Of a stretch of 64,000 nucleotides of DNA, positions 26,001 through 38,600 are shown in pieces (position 1 is the first letter of the stretch; the number at the start of each line of letters is the position of its first letter). The stretch covers positions 8,618,001 to 8,682,000 of the forward strand of contig JACDQD010000004.1 in assembly GCA_019843655.1 (NCBI GenBank), read 5' to 3'. The translations under genes were made by a program, and so were the position numbers. This DNA is from Lethocerus indicus (Eukaryota; Arthropoda; Insecta; Hemiptera; Belostomatidae). The notes below the pieces were generated by a model. That model saw nothing but the letters and a program-made list of their open reading frames with translations, was not told where the DNA came from and searched no databases.

Positions 26001-26780
26001 CACCCCACAGCTATTCGACGTCCACGCACTTAACCTTAGTGTCCATTGACCATTGGGGATGGATTGGTCTCTGTCGATAAAATCAGCAGAATATATTCTC
26101 TCCCGAACCGTTGTAACCATGAAAGGTTCCTCACATATTTGTATCACTGATGATCGCGTCATGTGGAATTATTCCGATGCGTGTGAATGACGCAGGATCG
26201 ATCCCTACTGCTTTTATCTTCCTATTGCAAATTTGGTTGTAAAATGTGTAAACCTCAAGTTAATCTTTTAATTATCCTTTTTAAACTCCAATAGTAAATT
26301 TGGTTGTGCAAATTTTTCAAATAAATTCCTTAAATTGTATTTTATTTAGCTTTTTATATATAAATTTTATTGTTTTCGTTTGAAATATTTATTAAAAAAT
26401 TAAACTTTAAAAAATTAAACAGTAAAATATACTACAAGGAAAGCTACAATCAATACAATCATATACAGCATTTCTCAACAACTAGGGAAGAGGTTTAGCT
26501 AAATTAATTCCTATCAATAAAATTAGTGAGTAATATTTTATTAATATTTATACCCATATTTTTTATTGTAATAATACTTATACTTCAAGTATTGAATGAA
26601 TTATGTAGCATATTAAAAATTTCGATGATTTTTTTTCCGCCCAGAAACATACATGTAACTGTAGAACGCTCACAGAAACTAATACACAACTCGGAAGTAA
26701 TTAGAAAACATGTAATCCAGGAGAACATGTAGGGTAACAAGAATCTTAGCTGCTCTTTTATTTTTCCCTCCGAGAACCGG
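26001..26780. other. AT-rich non-coding DNA
   Basis: Nothing recognisable. Confidence 0.4.
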
Positions 26781-27090
26781 AGTTAGTTACAAGGGTCGAT
26801 TTTCAACCGGCAACTCTGAGTTAGCAGTCTGGACCCTGCCAATGAGGCCGACCCAGAAAAAACGAAGGCAAAATCGAGGCAGATCAGGTCCCCGTGTTTT
26901 ACAGGAGAGAAGAGGGCGGGACAGACGGGGCTGTGACAGACACGGCCTGAGGCCGGACACCGTCCCGCCCGCTGAGCCTCTTTTATCGCCGGATCCATTG
27001 CCCCTGATAGACCGTACCTCACACTCCGCCCAAACCTATACACCCCAGCCCGACACACCCTATAGAAGCGACATTGCGCCTAGAAAATAA
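26781..27090. other. GC-rich island
   Basis: A strongly GC/CpG-rich block in which both strands have open frames of 80-90 codons (R-, P- and S-rich). It is interpreted as stop-poor non-coding DNA. Confidence 0.35.
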
Positions 27091-30000
27091 TGAATTGGGC
27101 CTACATGAATCGCGAGGATAAATTTCCACTTTTATGTAATTTTCCAAATTAATTGAGTACATTGTTATCTTCATTTTGGCTAAAACCTTCGTTGTTATTT
27201 ATCTCTTTGTTATTTGCTTACAGCCAGTGATGTTTTGTTTATAGCAAATCTAATTAACCGTGGCTGTATTTAATGAGTGTGAAATATAATTGACCCATTT
27301 TTTTCTCTGAATTCTAACTAATTAAAAAGTCTAGGGCCACTGTATAGATATGGAAATCTATCCCGTAGTCTCAGGGATAGTCTTTCAGAAATGAAACCCG
27401 GTGAAATATCTAAGCCAACAAAATAAATGATTACTGTTATTACAATTATTCCAATCGTTGAATTGTTCCCCTTGGACAATTGAAAAAAATTGTCTCGGTA
27501 TATCTCAGCGAGATGGGAATGTATAAACAAGATAGCGGGGTCATACTTGGTGGATCGTTATTATAAACAACAATCGTGCTCCCAAAGAAATGTTAACTTG
27601 GCCCGCGGGGTGAATATTACATACTAATACGGAATAATGACAAAGTCCCGTCTTCAAAGGAATACAATTCCTGTAATCCGTCAGCGGCAGCTATGCCCCT
27701 TCCTAAACTTTACTCTTAGAGAGGAAGGAAGACCGAAGCACACCAAATATATTTGCGCTCTCTTTATACCGGCCCCGAATCGAATTTAAACCCCCCCCCC
27801 CTCTACTTGTGGAGGAGATGGGAAACGAGCAAAAAGGGGAGATCCCATTGTATATGGAAAATATAAATTATTCATGTTATGACGGAACATACTGGCGTTC
27901 CATTAGGGGCCCCGTGACTTCAACGGATCTCAAAGGGGGTTTTTTGGGCGTAAACGACTTTAAAGAAGTTCCTCTTCCGATACATTTAATACCGTTTGGG
28001 TTAAGTTTACAGGATCCGTTTCGGACGAATGTTCGGTTTAGGATGGAATAGAAATTTCTTTTTTTCTCTTTGGGTTAGGAGTGATGCCTCAGTTCAAGTC
28101 ATAATAAACTGATCTGCAACGTCTTAAGACCATTTTATAGAATAATGGAACCTCGCAAATGCATAAATTGTTCTTTTAAGTTGTTGGTAATTATTACCCG
28201 ACCATAATGTTATTCTTGTATTACGGTAAATTCACCACAGAAATATTTTTTAATCGCCACTCCCAAATTCTTCCTGCTTTCCCGTACTTTAATCAACCGG
28301 GAAGAATTCTAGAGGAGAGCGCCGGGTAAGGGATATTCACATTTCACTCCCCTACGAGAGGGACCTGGGACGACCCCCTCTCCCCGTTCACAATATTGGT
28401 AGGAGGAAAAAGAAAAGGAACACTCCTCGTCTACTCAGAGTGGATCCTAAGAGCCGAAGGATGTAAGAGGACAAGCGGGTGCATTAGGGAGGGGGAGGGG
28501 GGCCCCGGTCGGCCTCCATACCGCTACCGCATGTCTTTATTTCCCCCCGAGTTACCCGCACATCCACAACACCGCTCCTCGCTTTATGAAGAAAATGCTC
28601 GCCAAAATGCCGAAATCTTAACTCCTTCCCAAAAATGGATCTGGGAACCTATATCCTAATTTGCTGCCTGCGTTAATTTTCGGGATCATAATATATCGCG
28701 AAATGTTTTTTAAATATTATTATTATATTATTCATAATAATTAAATATATTATCGATTCTTAAAACATTCATACAAGAGCACAAGCTGCACTAGTACATT
28801 ATCCTCGACTAGGAACAGTTTGTTCTCTTGCTTTATTTCAATTCAATACGCAAATTACAAAAAAAATAAGTAATGATTTTTCACAGTGTACAATCAATTG
28901 TTCCAATAAATTGTATATATAAAGAATATATAAAACCATGGAAACTCATTTTTAGTTTATATATTAACTTGGGAATAAACGAATTTAGTCGCATCTAAAC
29001 GCTGAAAATGTAATATTATCAATCAGATATTCATCTGTCCCGGAATTCAAATTTCAAATCTTATTTAAACAAGTCAATAGATGGCCTGAATCACCTAGAT
29101 CCCATTGGGATCTAATATGCGTCACCAGGGATATCTCTTTCGTTTTTCCCAGACTTGAATATTACTGCTCCCACTGTAAAAGTTCATTTTAATTCGATAA
29201 TATTATTAAAACATAAATTTTTCACACAAATAAGCTATTCGTGAGTGTAAATTAAGGTAAAACAGAATTTGAAGTAGATTACTGGATTGAAATGGAAACA
29301 TTCCTGATGGAGCGGTTTTTACTGCAGTGGGCATTCCCGCGGGAAAGAATCTGGCGCAGTCTCCCATATATACAGGGCGGCGGGAAAGGTCGGATTTCTC
29401 GGTCGAGATCGGTGAAGGGGTCCTCGGGAGAGTATTTGTCATGCTCGCCCGGAGGAAAAATGAAATTCCAAGAGGGGCGGCGGCGTCACTTGTTAAATGG
29501 GTTGCGACGGTGGTGGTGGGCCGGAATTGGAGGGGTCTAGGGCGAGTGCAAATGCGTACACCTTAAGCGAGAGGAGGACGCCACCGTGGCTGAAGTGACG
29601 GAGGGGCCCCAGAAAAAGGGTCGAAGAAATTTCCCGATCCCGTCAAATTTCATTTACCCTTAAAAATTCCCCCTCGCACTATTCTCGAGCCTACCCTTAT
29701 CTTGTTTCGGGTGTCGGACCGCTCCGCCTTCCCCAGATTGGTATTCCGCGATCAGAAGAGATTTATTTTCACCGTTAACTAAGGTGTTTGGTAGAATCCC
29801 GTCACCTTATATAGCTTGTATTATCAAAGGAGTAAATGTAATAACAAAATGTTAAGATTACTTTGAGCGACGTTATTATTTTGAGGAACGTTTGAAGGAA
29901 ACGAGAACATTGAATTTAGCGAGTTAATAACGAGTCAATACAAAGTTAATACATTTCAGGAAAAAAAACGAACGGGAAGAAAAAAGGAAGCGAAAGATTA

Positions 30001-31420
30001 AATAAATATCTACTTATATAACATGTATAATATTTAAATATCCTTCATTACTGTAAAAACGGTAAATATTTTTAAACCTAAGCAGAAGAACGAGACACGA
30101 GAGCCGACTAGATTTTAGAAAAAAGAATTTACGAAATTACTGCTTCGTACAAAAATTCCAATTTAATATTTCACAGTACGGCAAGTCATAATCGGTTTTC
30201 TGTGAGGAGAGAGCAGAAGCGCAATAGACAGCGTATTAATACTTTTTCAGAGCGGTTTCAAAGCAATTGAGCGGAACAAAGTTCGACCTCTGTAAACCTC
30301 TTGAAGCGATCAAATTCATTCCATTAAGCCCGGACTCCATTTTCATACTCCATATTAACGCCCCATGAAGAATTGAACTCACGCTGTTCATTACATGTCG
30401 ATACTTTAAACCAAAGGAACGAAAATCAATTCAGTTTGAACTTGTAGCACCAATAGACACAAAAATATCACATCAGATATTTCTGTCATTTTCTCCATTC
30501 TTTTTATTTTAAGTCACAACAATTAATTATATTTAGCGATCTGATAACATGGACATACTTTTGATGGAGAAGCCTCCCTTTCACTTTTGAAAAAAGCAAT
30601 AACGTTCTTCAATTGCATCGCAAACGTTGTTAATTGCAAAATTGTTAAAAGAAACAGCGAATTATTTATTGTTTTATATACGCAGAATCTTATGTATAGA
30701 ATGTTCGTAAATAGTATTTGCATGAGTATCACGTTATATTACTTGCACTTATTAATTAACTCCCACGCAAAACATCCTTTATATTATGAGATTCGACGAA
30801 TCAGATAGGTAGTATTTATTCATTTTGCTTAATTAATTCACATATTTCCGGGAACCTACCAAAATGTCGCATCCAATATTCTGTAATAAACTTGGTTCAC
30901 CAGAGATATAATATGAAATTATGAGTAGTACTTTGCATATAGACTTCCTTCAGAGAGGAAAAAACAGGTCAATTATAATATTATTTATAAAATATATTTA
31001 TGATACTCATCACGCTAATCAAAGCATAGAGAGCATATATTAAATGAATTCTAAAAATTATTGTTAAATTTCACTTATGCCTTTTAATTTCCACGATCAG
31101 GAGAAATTATAACCAGAAAGATAATCAGGATTCTGAACTTGTTTCCCGCGGATCAGATCAGTATGAATATACAATTCTCGCTGCAAATAATTTTATTTCA
31201 ACTACCACTAAACGAAGTGTCTATCAATCTACGTCAGCAACTGAATTTATTGGGATTTAATCCAACGGTAATATATTGAATCCGTTTACGTAGATTGAAA
31301 TCTGTTAAAATTGTTGGATGAAAAATAAAAAAATAACATTATTTTTGCAGCGGATTATCTGCCGTCGTCTAATGGAAACACACACAACGATATACGGGAA
31401 ATAATGGTCCAACTTACAGG
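27091..31420. other. Alternating AT-rich DNA and GC islands
   Basis: GC islands lie at about 27640-28060 (moderate), 28270-28640 and 29280-29760, with AT-rich spacers. An 11-bp inverted repeat (TCAATCTACGT at 31224-31234 and its complement at 31288-31298) encloses 53 nt. No gene, RNA or known mobile element is supported. Confidence 0.35.
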
Positions 31421-32100
31421 GCGAAGATTGTAAATGTCTGGCGGAGAATGCTCTCCTAGTAAAGCACTTCGTGATCAGCGGGAGGAAAAAATGACCCAGG
31501 AGAAGCGGCGGACTCAGCGGATATCATTAATATCAATCGGTGCACCGTTTCCCTCCCACCATCGTCCTAATCGAATTTTACCAGTTGTGTACGGTTTAAA
31601 TACCTCCCTTCTCTTCCTTGTCTAATACCCTTCTTTATCCCTTTTCTTTTTTATTTTTTTATTCCAGTTTTGTTTTTTCGAGTGGGCGCTATAAAACACG
31701 GGAACAACAAAAGCCGGTCTGGCTGTGGGGATGTCAAATTGCCCGAAGGTTGAGGGGGAGGGGCGGGGGAAAATTTGCATAATGGAATTTCTATCCCCAG
31801 CACTCATTCAGACGCTGAAAGTGAGCCCCCGGAAAAATATCGGCGCTCCCTCTTTTACCCCCTCTACTCGCCCCCACTCCCGACCATCCCATTCCCTCTT
31901 TTTTCAGATTCTTTTGATAACGGCTCTGAACAACAGACAGAAAAAAGCGAAAAAAAGAGAGAAAACTCCCGTATTAACGGGGCCGAGAGAGAGGGAGGAG
32001 TTGGTCCTCAATAATTTATTTGATGTTCCCGTCGGCGGACTCCACCCCCCTCCTCCCATCCACCCTTACCAGCCACTATTACTCCTCTTCTAGTCTTTGT
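31421..32100. other. GC- and purine-rich island
   Basis: The island contains AGGGGGAGGGGCGGGGG near 31754 directly followed by a reverse POU octamer ATTTGCAT at 31773-31780, and CT/CCC-rich sequence to 32090. Open frames are compositional. Confidence 0.35.
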
Positions 32101-32224
32101 GTGCAATTTTATTGTGTTTTTAATTAATGTTTTGTGTCCGCCCTCGACTTTGAGAATAATCTTATTGTGCAAGAGTTTTATTTCGTTTGTGTACTTAGTA
32201 GCGGATTTAAGCTTCCCGCTATAT

Positions 32225-32650
32225 ATATAGTTAAGAACGTCTCAGTGGCGTTCTTTGGAGATAGATCGGGTAACGAAGAGAACATGCTGTGGAGCTGAAC
32301 TCACTACAAGCCAAACTAGACCGTAGTCTCAAATGGCGTTTGTTTCTTACACCGTCTTTTCATATTGACGCAACACAATGGTGGTGAAAATGAGGTGGCT
32401 ATTGACAGGTGTCCGGTAATAGCCAACGGTCTTGTTCACTGGAGGCCGCCGAACCGTTCCTAACGACTGTGCACCTCCACAATAAAAGTGCAGCGGCATG
32501 GCCGACAGGATGGCCTCGGGCAACCAATATACTCGAGTGACTTACCGCCCTACTGATGAAAATTCTTGAGAACACACCGAGTAGCGGATACCTAATCTAG
32601 CAAAAGACCAAACCAGCGAGAGGAGAGAAGATCCGCCCAACATTTTACGC
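32225..32650. other. Unclassified repeat-like block
   Basis: The sequence is of even composition and unlike the surrounding islands. Near its end, CAAAAGACCAAACCAGCG followed by AGAGGA (32604-32627) matches 22 of 24 bases of the reverse complement of the loop-proximal left arm of the hairpin at 42681-42770. That link suggests membership of a dispersed repeat family, but no termini or coding content can be identified. Confidence 0.4.
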
Positions 32651-32930
32651 TTGTTAAAAAAGCTTCAACCAAGCATATATTGACAAATGTTAATTAAATA
32701 ATATCACTTCCTACCTTTTCTACCAACAATTAATTTTTTTTAACAGAAGTGACTACAATCCGAAATACAAACCAATCAGAAAAAGTCACTTAACACAGTC
32801 CTACCAGTTATGAGGAATAACGCTACAGTAACACATCTATCATTTAGTTCTAACCGTGGTCTCAAGTATACAAATCTAGATGTCCAACGTCCAAAACGGT
32901 AGAATCGGAACACGGTTCCAGTACCTTTTG
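32651..32930. other. AT-rich non-coding DNA
   Basis: Nothing recognisable. Confidence 0.35.
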
Positions 32931-33320
32931 GCCGCGTTTCTGAGCCATTCAGTTAGGACAAGACTTTACGAGATTACCGCGGCCGGCCGAGAATAATTTC
33001 ATTAAGGCCTCGCATTTGGCTGTCACCGCACGCGGCGCGGTGCAGGCTCGCTGAACGCCCCACGGAAAAAACGCCTCTTAATTCCCGCCTCAGACTCGGA
33101 TACCTCTTAAGAGGCTCCCCCGAGGTGAGACTTCCAAATGGGATTCGAAATAGAAAATTCAAAGGGTGTCCCCTAACCCACTCCGACCGGGGCCCGGGGC
33201 CCGCGCCCTCCGCACACTCAATTATAAAATTTCCCCGAGGCGCTCCTGAGTGAGTAGGAGAGAGAGAGAGAGACAGAGAGAGAGAGGGAGAGAGAGAGAG
33301 AGAGAGAGAGGGGGGGAAGG
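32931..33320. other. GC-rich island with GA repeat
   Basis: A CpG-rich block (GCGGCCGGCCGAG, CCGCACGCGGCGCGG) ends in a long GA tract. The minus open frame reading SLSLSP comes from that tract. Confidence 0.45.
33257..33310. repeat. (GA)n microsatellite
   Basis: An AG tract with two interruptions (ACAG, AGGG), followed by G7. It carries many GAGAG pentamers. Confidence 0.95.
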
Positions 33321-33329
33321 AAGAGGCAA

Positions 33330-35587
33330 GCCTAATGACGAGATGCGGAACGAGAAAGCGAGACACTGCCGGAGCTTATTAGACAACCGGAACGCCCAAA
33401 GAATCTCCAATTCTTTACGCAATCTTGGACAGAAATTCGAGCCAGTATTTTAATTTATATACAGCCCCCTACCAAAGTCTATATAAAAGGATCAAAGTTT
33501 AATTGAAAAATCCTCCTTTTTATAAAGCTATTAGGAGGGGGGACCGAATGGGTGCACGCTCGAAATTTCGAGGTCTATTTAATCTGATTGATTTTCAGAT
33601 TGATTTTTAAAATTATGGTTATTTCAGAAATCTAGCACGCCTCAATTGGAATAATTTGGTTAATACGTACGCTAGATTAAACGTTAGGATCAAGAATATT
33701 TATTTCCCTTTGATTAATAGTAAAATCGGCAGTAATATACAATAGAAGAAGCGAGTAACAGGAGGATTCGAATTTTGGAGCAGCAGTCGGGGACCTCTTC
33801 TAAGGCAAATTATGTATTATACATGAGTCTTTACATCTCTTACAAGCTCGGTAGAATTTGTATACGCTAACACGTATATAATTTTAATACATCCCACAAA
33901 AGGTAAAAATCCCACAACAAGTTTTGCCTTGCTATTTTAATATTTTGGTTTCAAATGAGAAGAAAATTTAAAACTTTATTTTGGGCATTGCTAAGAATTG
34001 TGTGAAGTGGTCAGAACTGAATCCCACATAACTGTGTTTTAAGGAACATGCAAAGAGTAAAATATTTTTAAGTAACACTTCTTTAAACTGCTCGAACCGG
34101 CTCCCGTATTTACTTTGGCCGATCGACCCGTAATATATTTTCAGTTCCAGCACCCGGATCAGTAGTGGACGTGCGGGTTAGTGTGTGAGAGAGGGGAGTG
34201 GGAGCAGAGATATGGTCGGGTGTGACGGGGAGAGAAAGTGAGATAGGGGTATGCGGGAATGGCACGTAGCCCGGCCAGAGCGTATCCGAAAGTCGCGTAT
34301 ATCAGAGGGCGGGCCAATGTATATGCGCCCCCAACACTAGTTTGGAAACGCGACACGCGGCGAAACGAACGGACCGACCCCGAACAGATGTAAATTAGCC
34401 GGCCTAGTAGTTCCTCCTGGCAAAACCTTTAGTCCTCCACCTACTTTACCCATTTCCCTTTTGAAGGCCTAATTCATGTTCTTCCAAATTTTAGATAATT
34501 TTCTAGATATTAGAGGCAACATTTATCATAGAGGCATTTAATGTAGTCCTCTATTATCATCCAACCATATAGTAATATGGATTCAAAGCAGTTAAAAATA
34601 TTTATAAAAATATAGAGTTATAACTGAGGGTAGAATGTCATGGGAAAGCTTATTATTTTCCTTATTTTTTCAAATGTTCACATTTTGAATTGTTCATTGT
34701 AATGTGGTTGAGGTAGTAAAACAATTTCAGTCACAGTACCTATTTCCTCTAATAAATTTCTTTATTTTATTTCTTACATTTTTTGGAACAATATGTCAGA
34801 TCCAGAATATGCAGGGTAATAATAATTATGTCTGCGGTACCATTATAATGGAAAATGGATGAGGGTTTTAATACAGTTTAATTATCCAGTAATCGAATAT
34901 TAATAATGCATTATTTAACTCCGTTTTCCCCACATATTATTTCTGTACCACAGTATTCAGATATTTGCGTTATGAACCTTCGATGATGCTATTAATTTAA
35001 CAGATGGTCGTCCTGTTTCTGAATGCCTCTATCCACATATTTTATATAAATTACGTCATTTATTTTTATAATACAAAAAATAATGAGTATATATATTATT
35101 CACTTGACAATATAAATATGAAACAGTTGAATGTTAGAAAATATCTAGAGAAAAAGTTTGTGAAAATTACCTCAGAAATATCTCTCCACTCGTCTCGGAA
35201 GAATACCGAGATAAAACAAAATTCGACCACTGCGGAAAGTGCATCCAATTAAAAATGTAATATCCTACACAAGTGGTTTAATTTTCTCCTTTTTAAAATC
35301 TAATAATGTCACTCTTCCTCACAGTAAGTCATACTGTGCTTGTGGTCTCAGGCTACAGGACTTGTTTTCTGCGTTTTTGCATTCTGGCACTTCGAATTAC
35401 CTAAAAGCACCCTAACTGTTTCAACTGGGTCACCCTCCACCGTGTTTTTTTTCGATTAACTCCGCTCTTATCCTCCCGTTTCCTACTGCCTTCCTATTCC
35501 TCTTCCTACGATATCGCACTACAGAGTCACTACGTGCACCAAGAATTCAACCGAGCATGTAATTCGGCAGTAGTTTTACCATTTTAT

Positions 35588-35590
<3 letters not shown>
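33330..35590. other. AT-rich DNA with one GC island
   Basis: The GC island at about 34140-34400 has CpG clusters (AACGCGACACGCGGCGAAAC). The rest is AT-rich without recognisable elements. Confidence 0.35.

Positions 35591-35591
<1 letters not shown>

Positions 35592-35652
<61 letters not shown>
35592..35652. repeat. (TA)n microsatellite
   Basis: About 30 TA units without interruption. Confidence 0.97.
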
Positions 35653-35656
<4 letters not shown>

Positions 35657-38600
35657 TATAAATAATTTATGTATAAAAGTATTTATATACCAGAAAGAAT
35701 CAGTACCTTAAAAAGGGGTGCAGGGGCAGGATCCCAAATCAGCTTACACATCAGCTTACCCCTTAAGAGCTTACATTAAGATGAACCCCTATTTATAATA
35801 TAGATTTTATGTGAAAAGTCTCTTTCTAGGTAAAAAAAATCATCCTGAGACCCCTTTTATCCGAAACAAGGTAATCTCCTCCTAAACTCTAATATAACCG
35901 CTGCGTTATGCCTCGCCCATTATTTATATTCCTTCCGATGCGGCTATATTGAGCCTTCAATGCTCCCATGAGCTTCTGCGTTTTTACGAGCCATAATACC
36001 AAGACAAAGTACGTAGTATATGTATTAAGCAGAGATTTTTCATCATTTTTTATATTTTTCTGGGTATGGTTAATAAAAAGAATTAAGGACGGGGTGCATT
36101 TCTACATTCGATGCCATGTTATATTTTTAACTAAGGTCACATTCGGAATTAACAATTATAGTAGACCGTGCCATTATGACTAGAGTGATATATCATTGTG
36201 AAATTAGTTGTAGGCATTCATTTAATATATCAAGATAGGCCCATCAATCTGTGCTAAAACAGCGATGGCACAAAACCTTAAATCCGACATATGTCCCTCA
36301 GTAAATATCAACGCCCCTCTCGGAATCCCTTTTGGTCGTAGGGCGTACAAGGGCTGACAAGAGGGTTGCGGCTGTGCCCTTACATTGCTTATCCCCGCCC
36401 TCGGCTAATTTGTAAGGGGAGCCGTCAATTACAGAATTCCACCCCCTTCAGTTGTGAGGGCTCCGACAGTTTGTTGCGCCACTCGGTCTAACCTTTCAAA
36501 CGCTAAAGATGAACTTACAAGCATGGGAACATTAAGCTCCCGATGTGTCCTTAAAACAAGGAGAAATAATGATTTTCGGGTATATAAAGTGCCTATTGAC
36601 TTTTAAATTTAAGATTTAAACCTGGCTAATTCTCTCTGAAGTATTGGTTTATTTCCTTGTGGATAACATATTTACAAACAACAGAAAGAAATTTGGTATT
36701 CCGAGGAGATAGTATATGTTTGCCCTAAAATCGAGAAAAAATTGTTGTTAATAATATGACTTTTACTGCCGTATTATTAAACGTCGAGAGGAAGAGGTGT
36801 AAGAGGGATGCGAGTGAGCTGCGGGCGTCAGCTAATTCTTAAACGCCGCAGCCATAAAGTAGATTGCCACAGGGAGCATTTGTCTCCCGCAGACGGGCCC
36901 GACCTGTATTCTTCTTGTACAGAGCAAGGGGAAACACTTAATGGCAAAGTTAATTCGGTGCATTTACTTTCTTAATACCCAGAGGTGTTAGCGGTGATAT
37001 TGTCCTGACGAACAATGCCTTATGCCTGGTAGGTTTTTCGCGGCGGCCGACTATTATTCCTTCTAAGCGAAACCCCCCTTTTTTATGCAAATTATGTTAA
37101 ATTTAAGACAATGGGAATGAATTAGGAAGTCCCAATTTATGCCGCCTTGGCATAATTGTTACGAATTACATTATTTTCTTAAAAATTCTATCGGTCTTAT
37201 CGAAAATGTACACTTAAAGGCTTTTCGTTAGGAAATGATAATTTGAAGATGTTCTCTGGGTTCCTTGTCTTTATTCCCCTAGAGTGTAAAATCGAAAAAC
37301 ACGTTTATTCATATTAACACGTTTAGCTTTAGGAATTAGAACGCATATTTTGTTAAAAATATTAATAAACAATTTGTTATCATATTTGGGGGTTCAATAT
37401 AATTTCGATAACTTGAATATCTTCGATTAGATATTGCCAGAAGAACTTATTTCAGAAAATATTTCCGTAGGCTTAAGAAAAACGTACAGATCTGTGTTGA
37501 GGGCTCAGGACTAAATCTTGTATCCGCCTCTTGTACCAGTAAGGGGAAAAAGAGGAGCCGAACTTGAACTACACACAAAAATTTTCGTTAACAACCCTTC
37601 AGAAAGTTTCCCAAGGAGTGGAGGCTGCGTTATAACATTTAGTCCCCTCTTCGAAGCACTCCCTCTCTCAGGTCCCTTAACCTTCAGTTTATCTGGGCCC
37701 GGGTAGCTTTTTTATGAAAACTTCGATAATTGTCTCCTGCGAGAATGTACTAGACAGTGGAAAACATTAAACTTACCCCATACAATAATACAAGTCAGAT
37801 ATAATCACTAATAGGATCGGTCTAAGTGGATTCCAAAGTTTTTTAGTGTCCTTAGGAAAGTTCGAAGGATACATTTCCAGAAAGAATCATTCCTTGAAAC
37901 CTTTTAAACATAATTACTTGTAAAACTCTATTTTAAAGCACCAATATTTTATAACATAGAACACCAACATAACATAGAAAATACAGATGTGTTGAATTGG
38001 TACGGAAATCCCAACCATATAATTTAAGCGGTTCGAGCCACTTCAGACTGGTTCGCTGTCCATCAGTATGCAAATTAGTTTACGTAGTGACAATATACCG
38101 CCCGCCCCTAACCGGCAACATTCGGTAACCAAACGTATTGTGTCGTTCATTTAATTTAAAGAGAAATATATTATGTGAATTTATATTCGTAAAATTGGAA
38201 TTTCTTTCTCTAAGCAATACTAACGGCTGAAAGACAAAGAGAAACTGGTTTGTTCCATACATTAGAACGGATGTGCCTTCCCTTAAGGCACATCAGGGTT
38301 GGATCTTCGGGCCAAATGTTCTGAAGGGTCCCAAGGGTCGCCTGATAATTGCCACCCTCAACACCTCCTCGAAACCGTAGTGTTCCTCCACAAATCCACA
38401 AACCGTACGGGACACCGACACAAGTCACCAGTGTCCCCGCGGGCCAAGCACATTTTATGAAGGTGCCCAAGTGCCCTTCACTGCAACACTAATGTCTTTT
38501 ACTATCGCGAAAGATCCGAGGTGGGCTAGGGGCTACGACACATCAGGATTTATAGTGTTTGTAGAGTTATCCGGACTTCAAATTTCCGGTATTCAAATAT

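Noticed and set aside
31224..31298. 11-bp inverted repeat enclosing 53 nt
   Set aside because: Inner arms do not pair, so no convincing precursor hairpin forms.
32974..33366. 130-codon minus frame with SLSLSP repeats
   Set aside because: Driven by the GA microsatellite and GC-rich flank; no other protein signal.
34708..34718. let-7-like word TTGAGGTAGTA
   Set aside because: The match stops after the seed, and no complementary arm follows to form a hairpin.
38030..38045. tRNA B-box-like GGTTCGAGCC
   Set aside because: No A-box or acceptor stem at the required distance. The same applies to the B-box-like words at about 12069-12096 and 7660.
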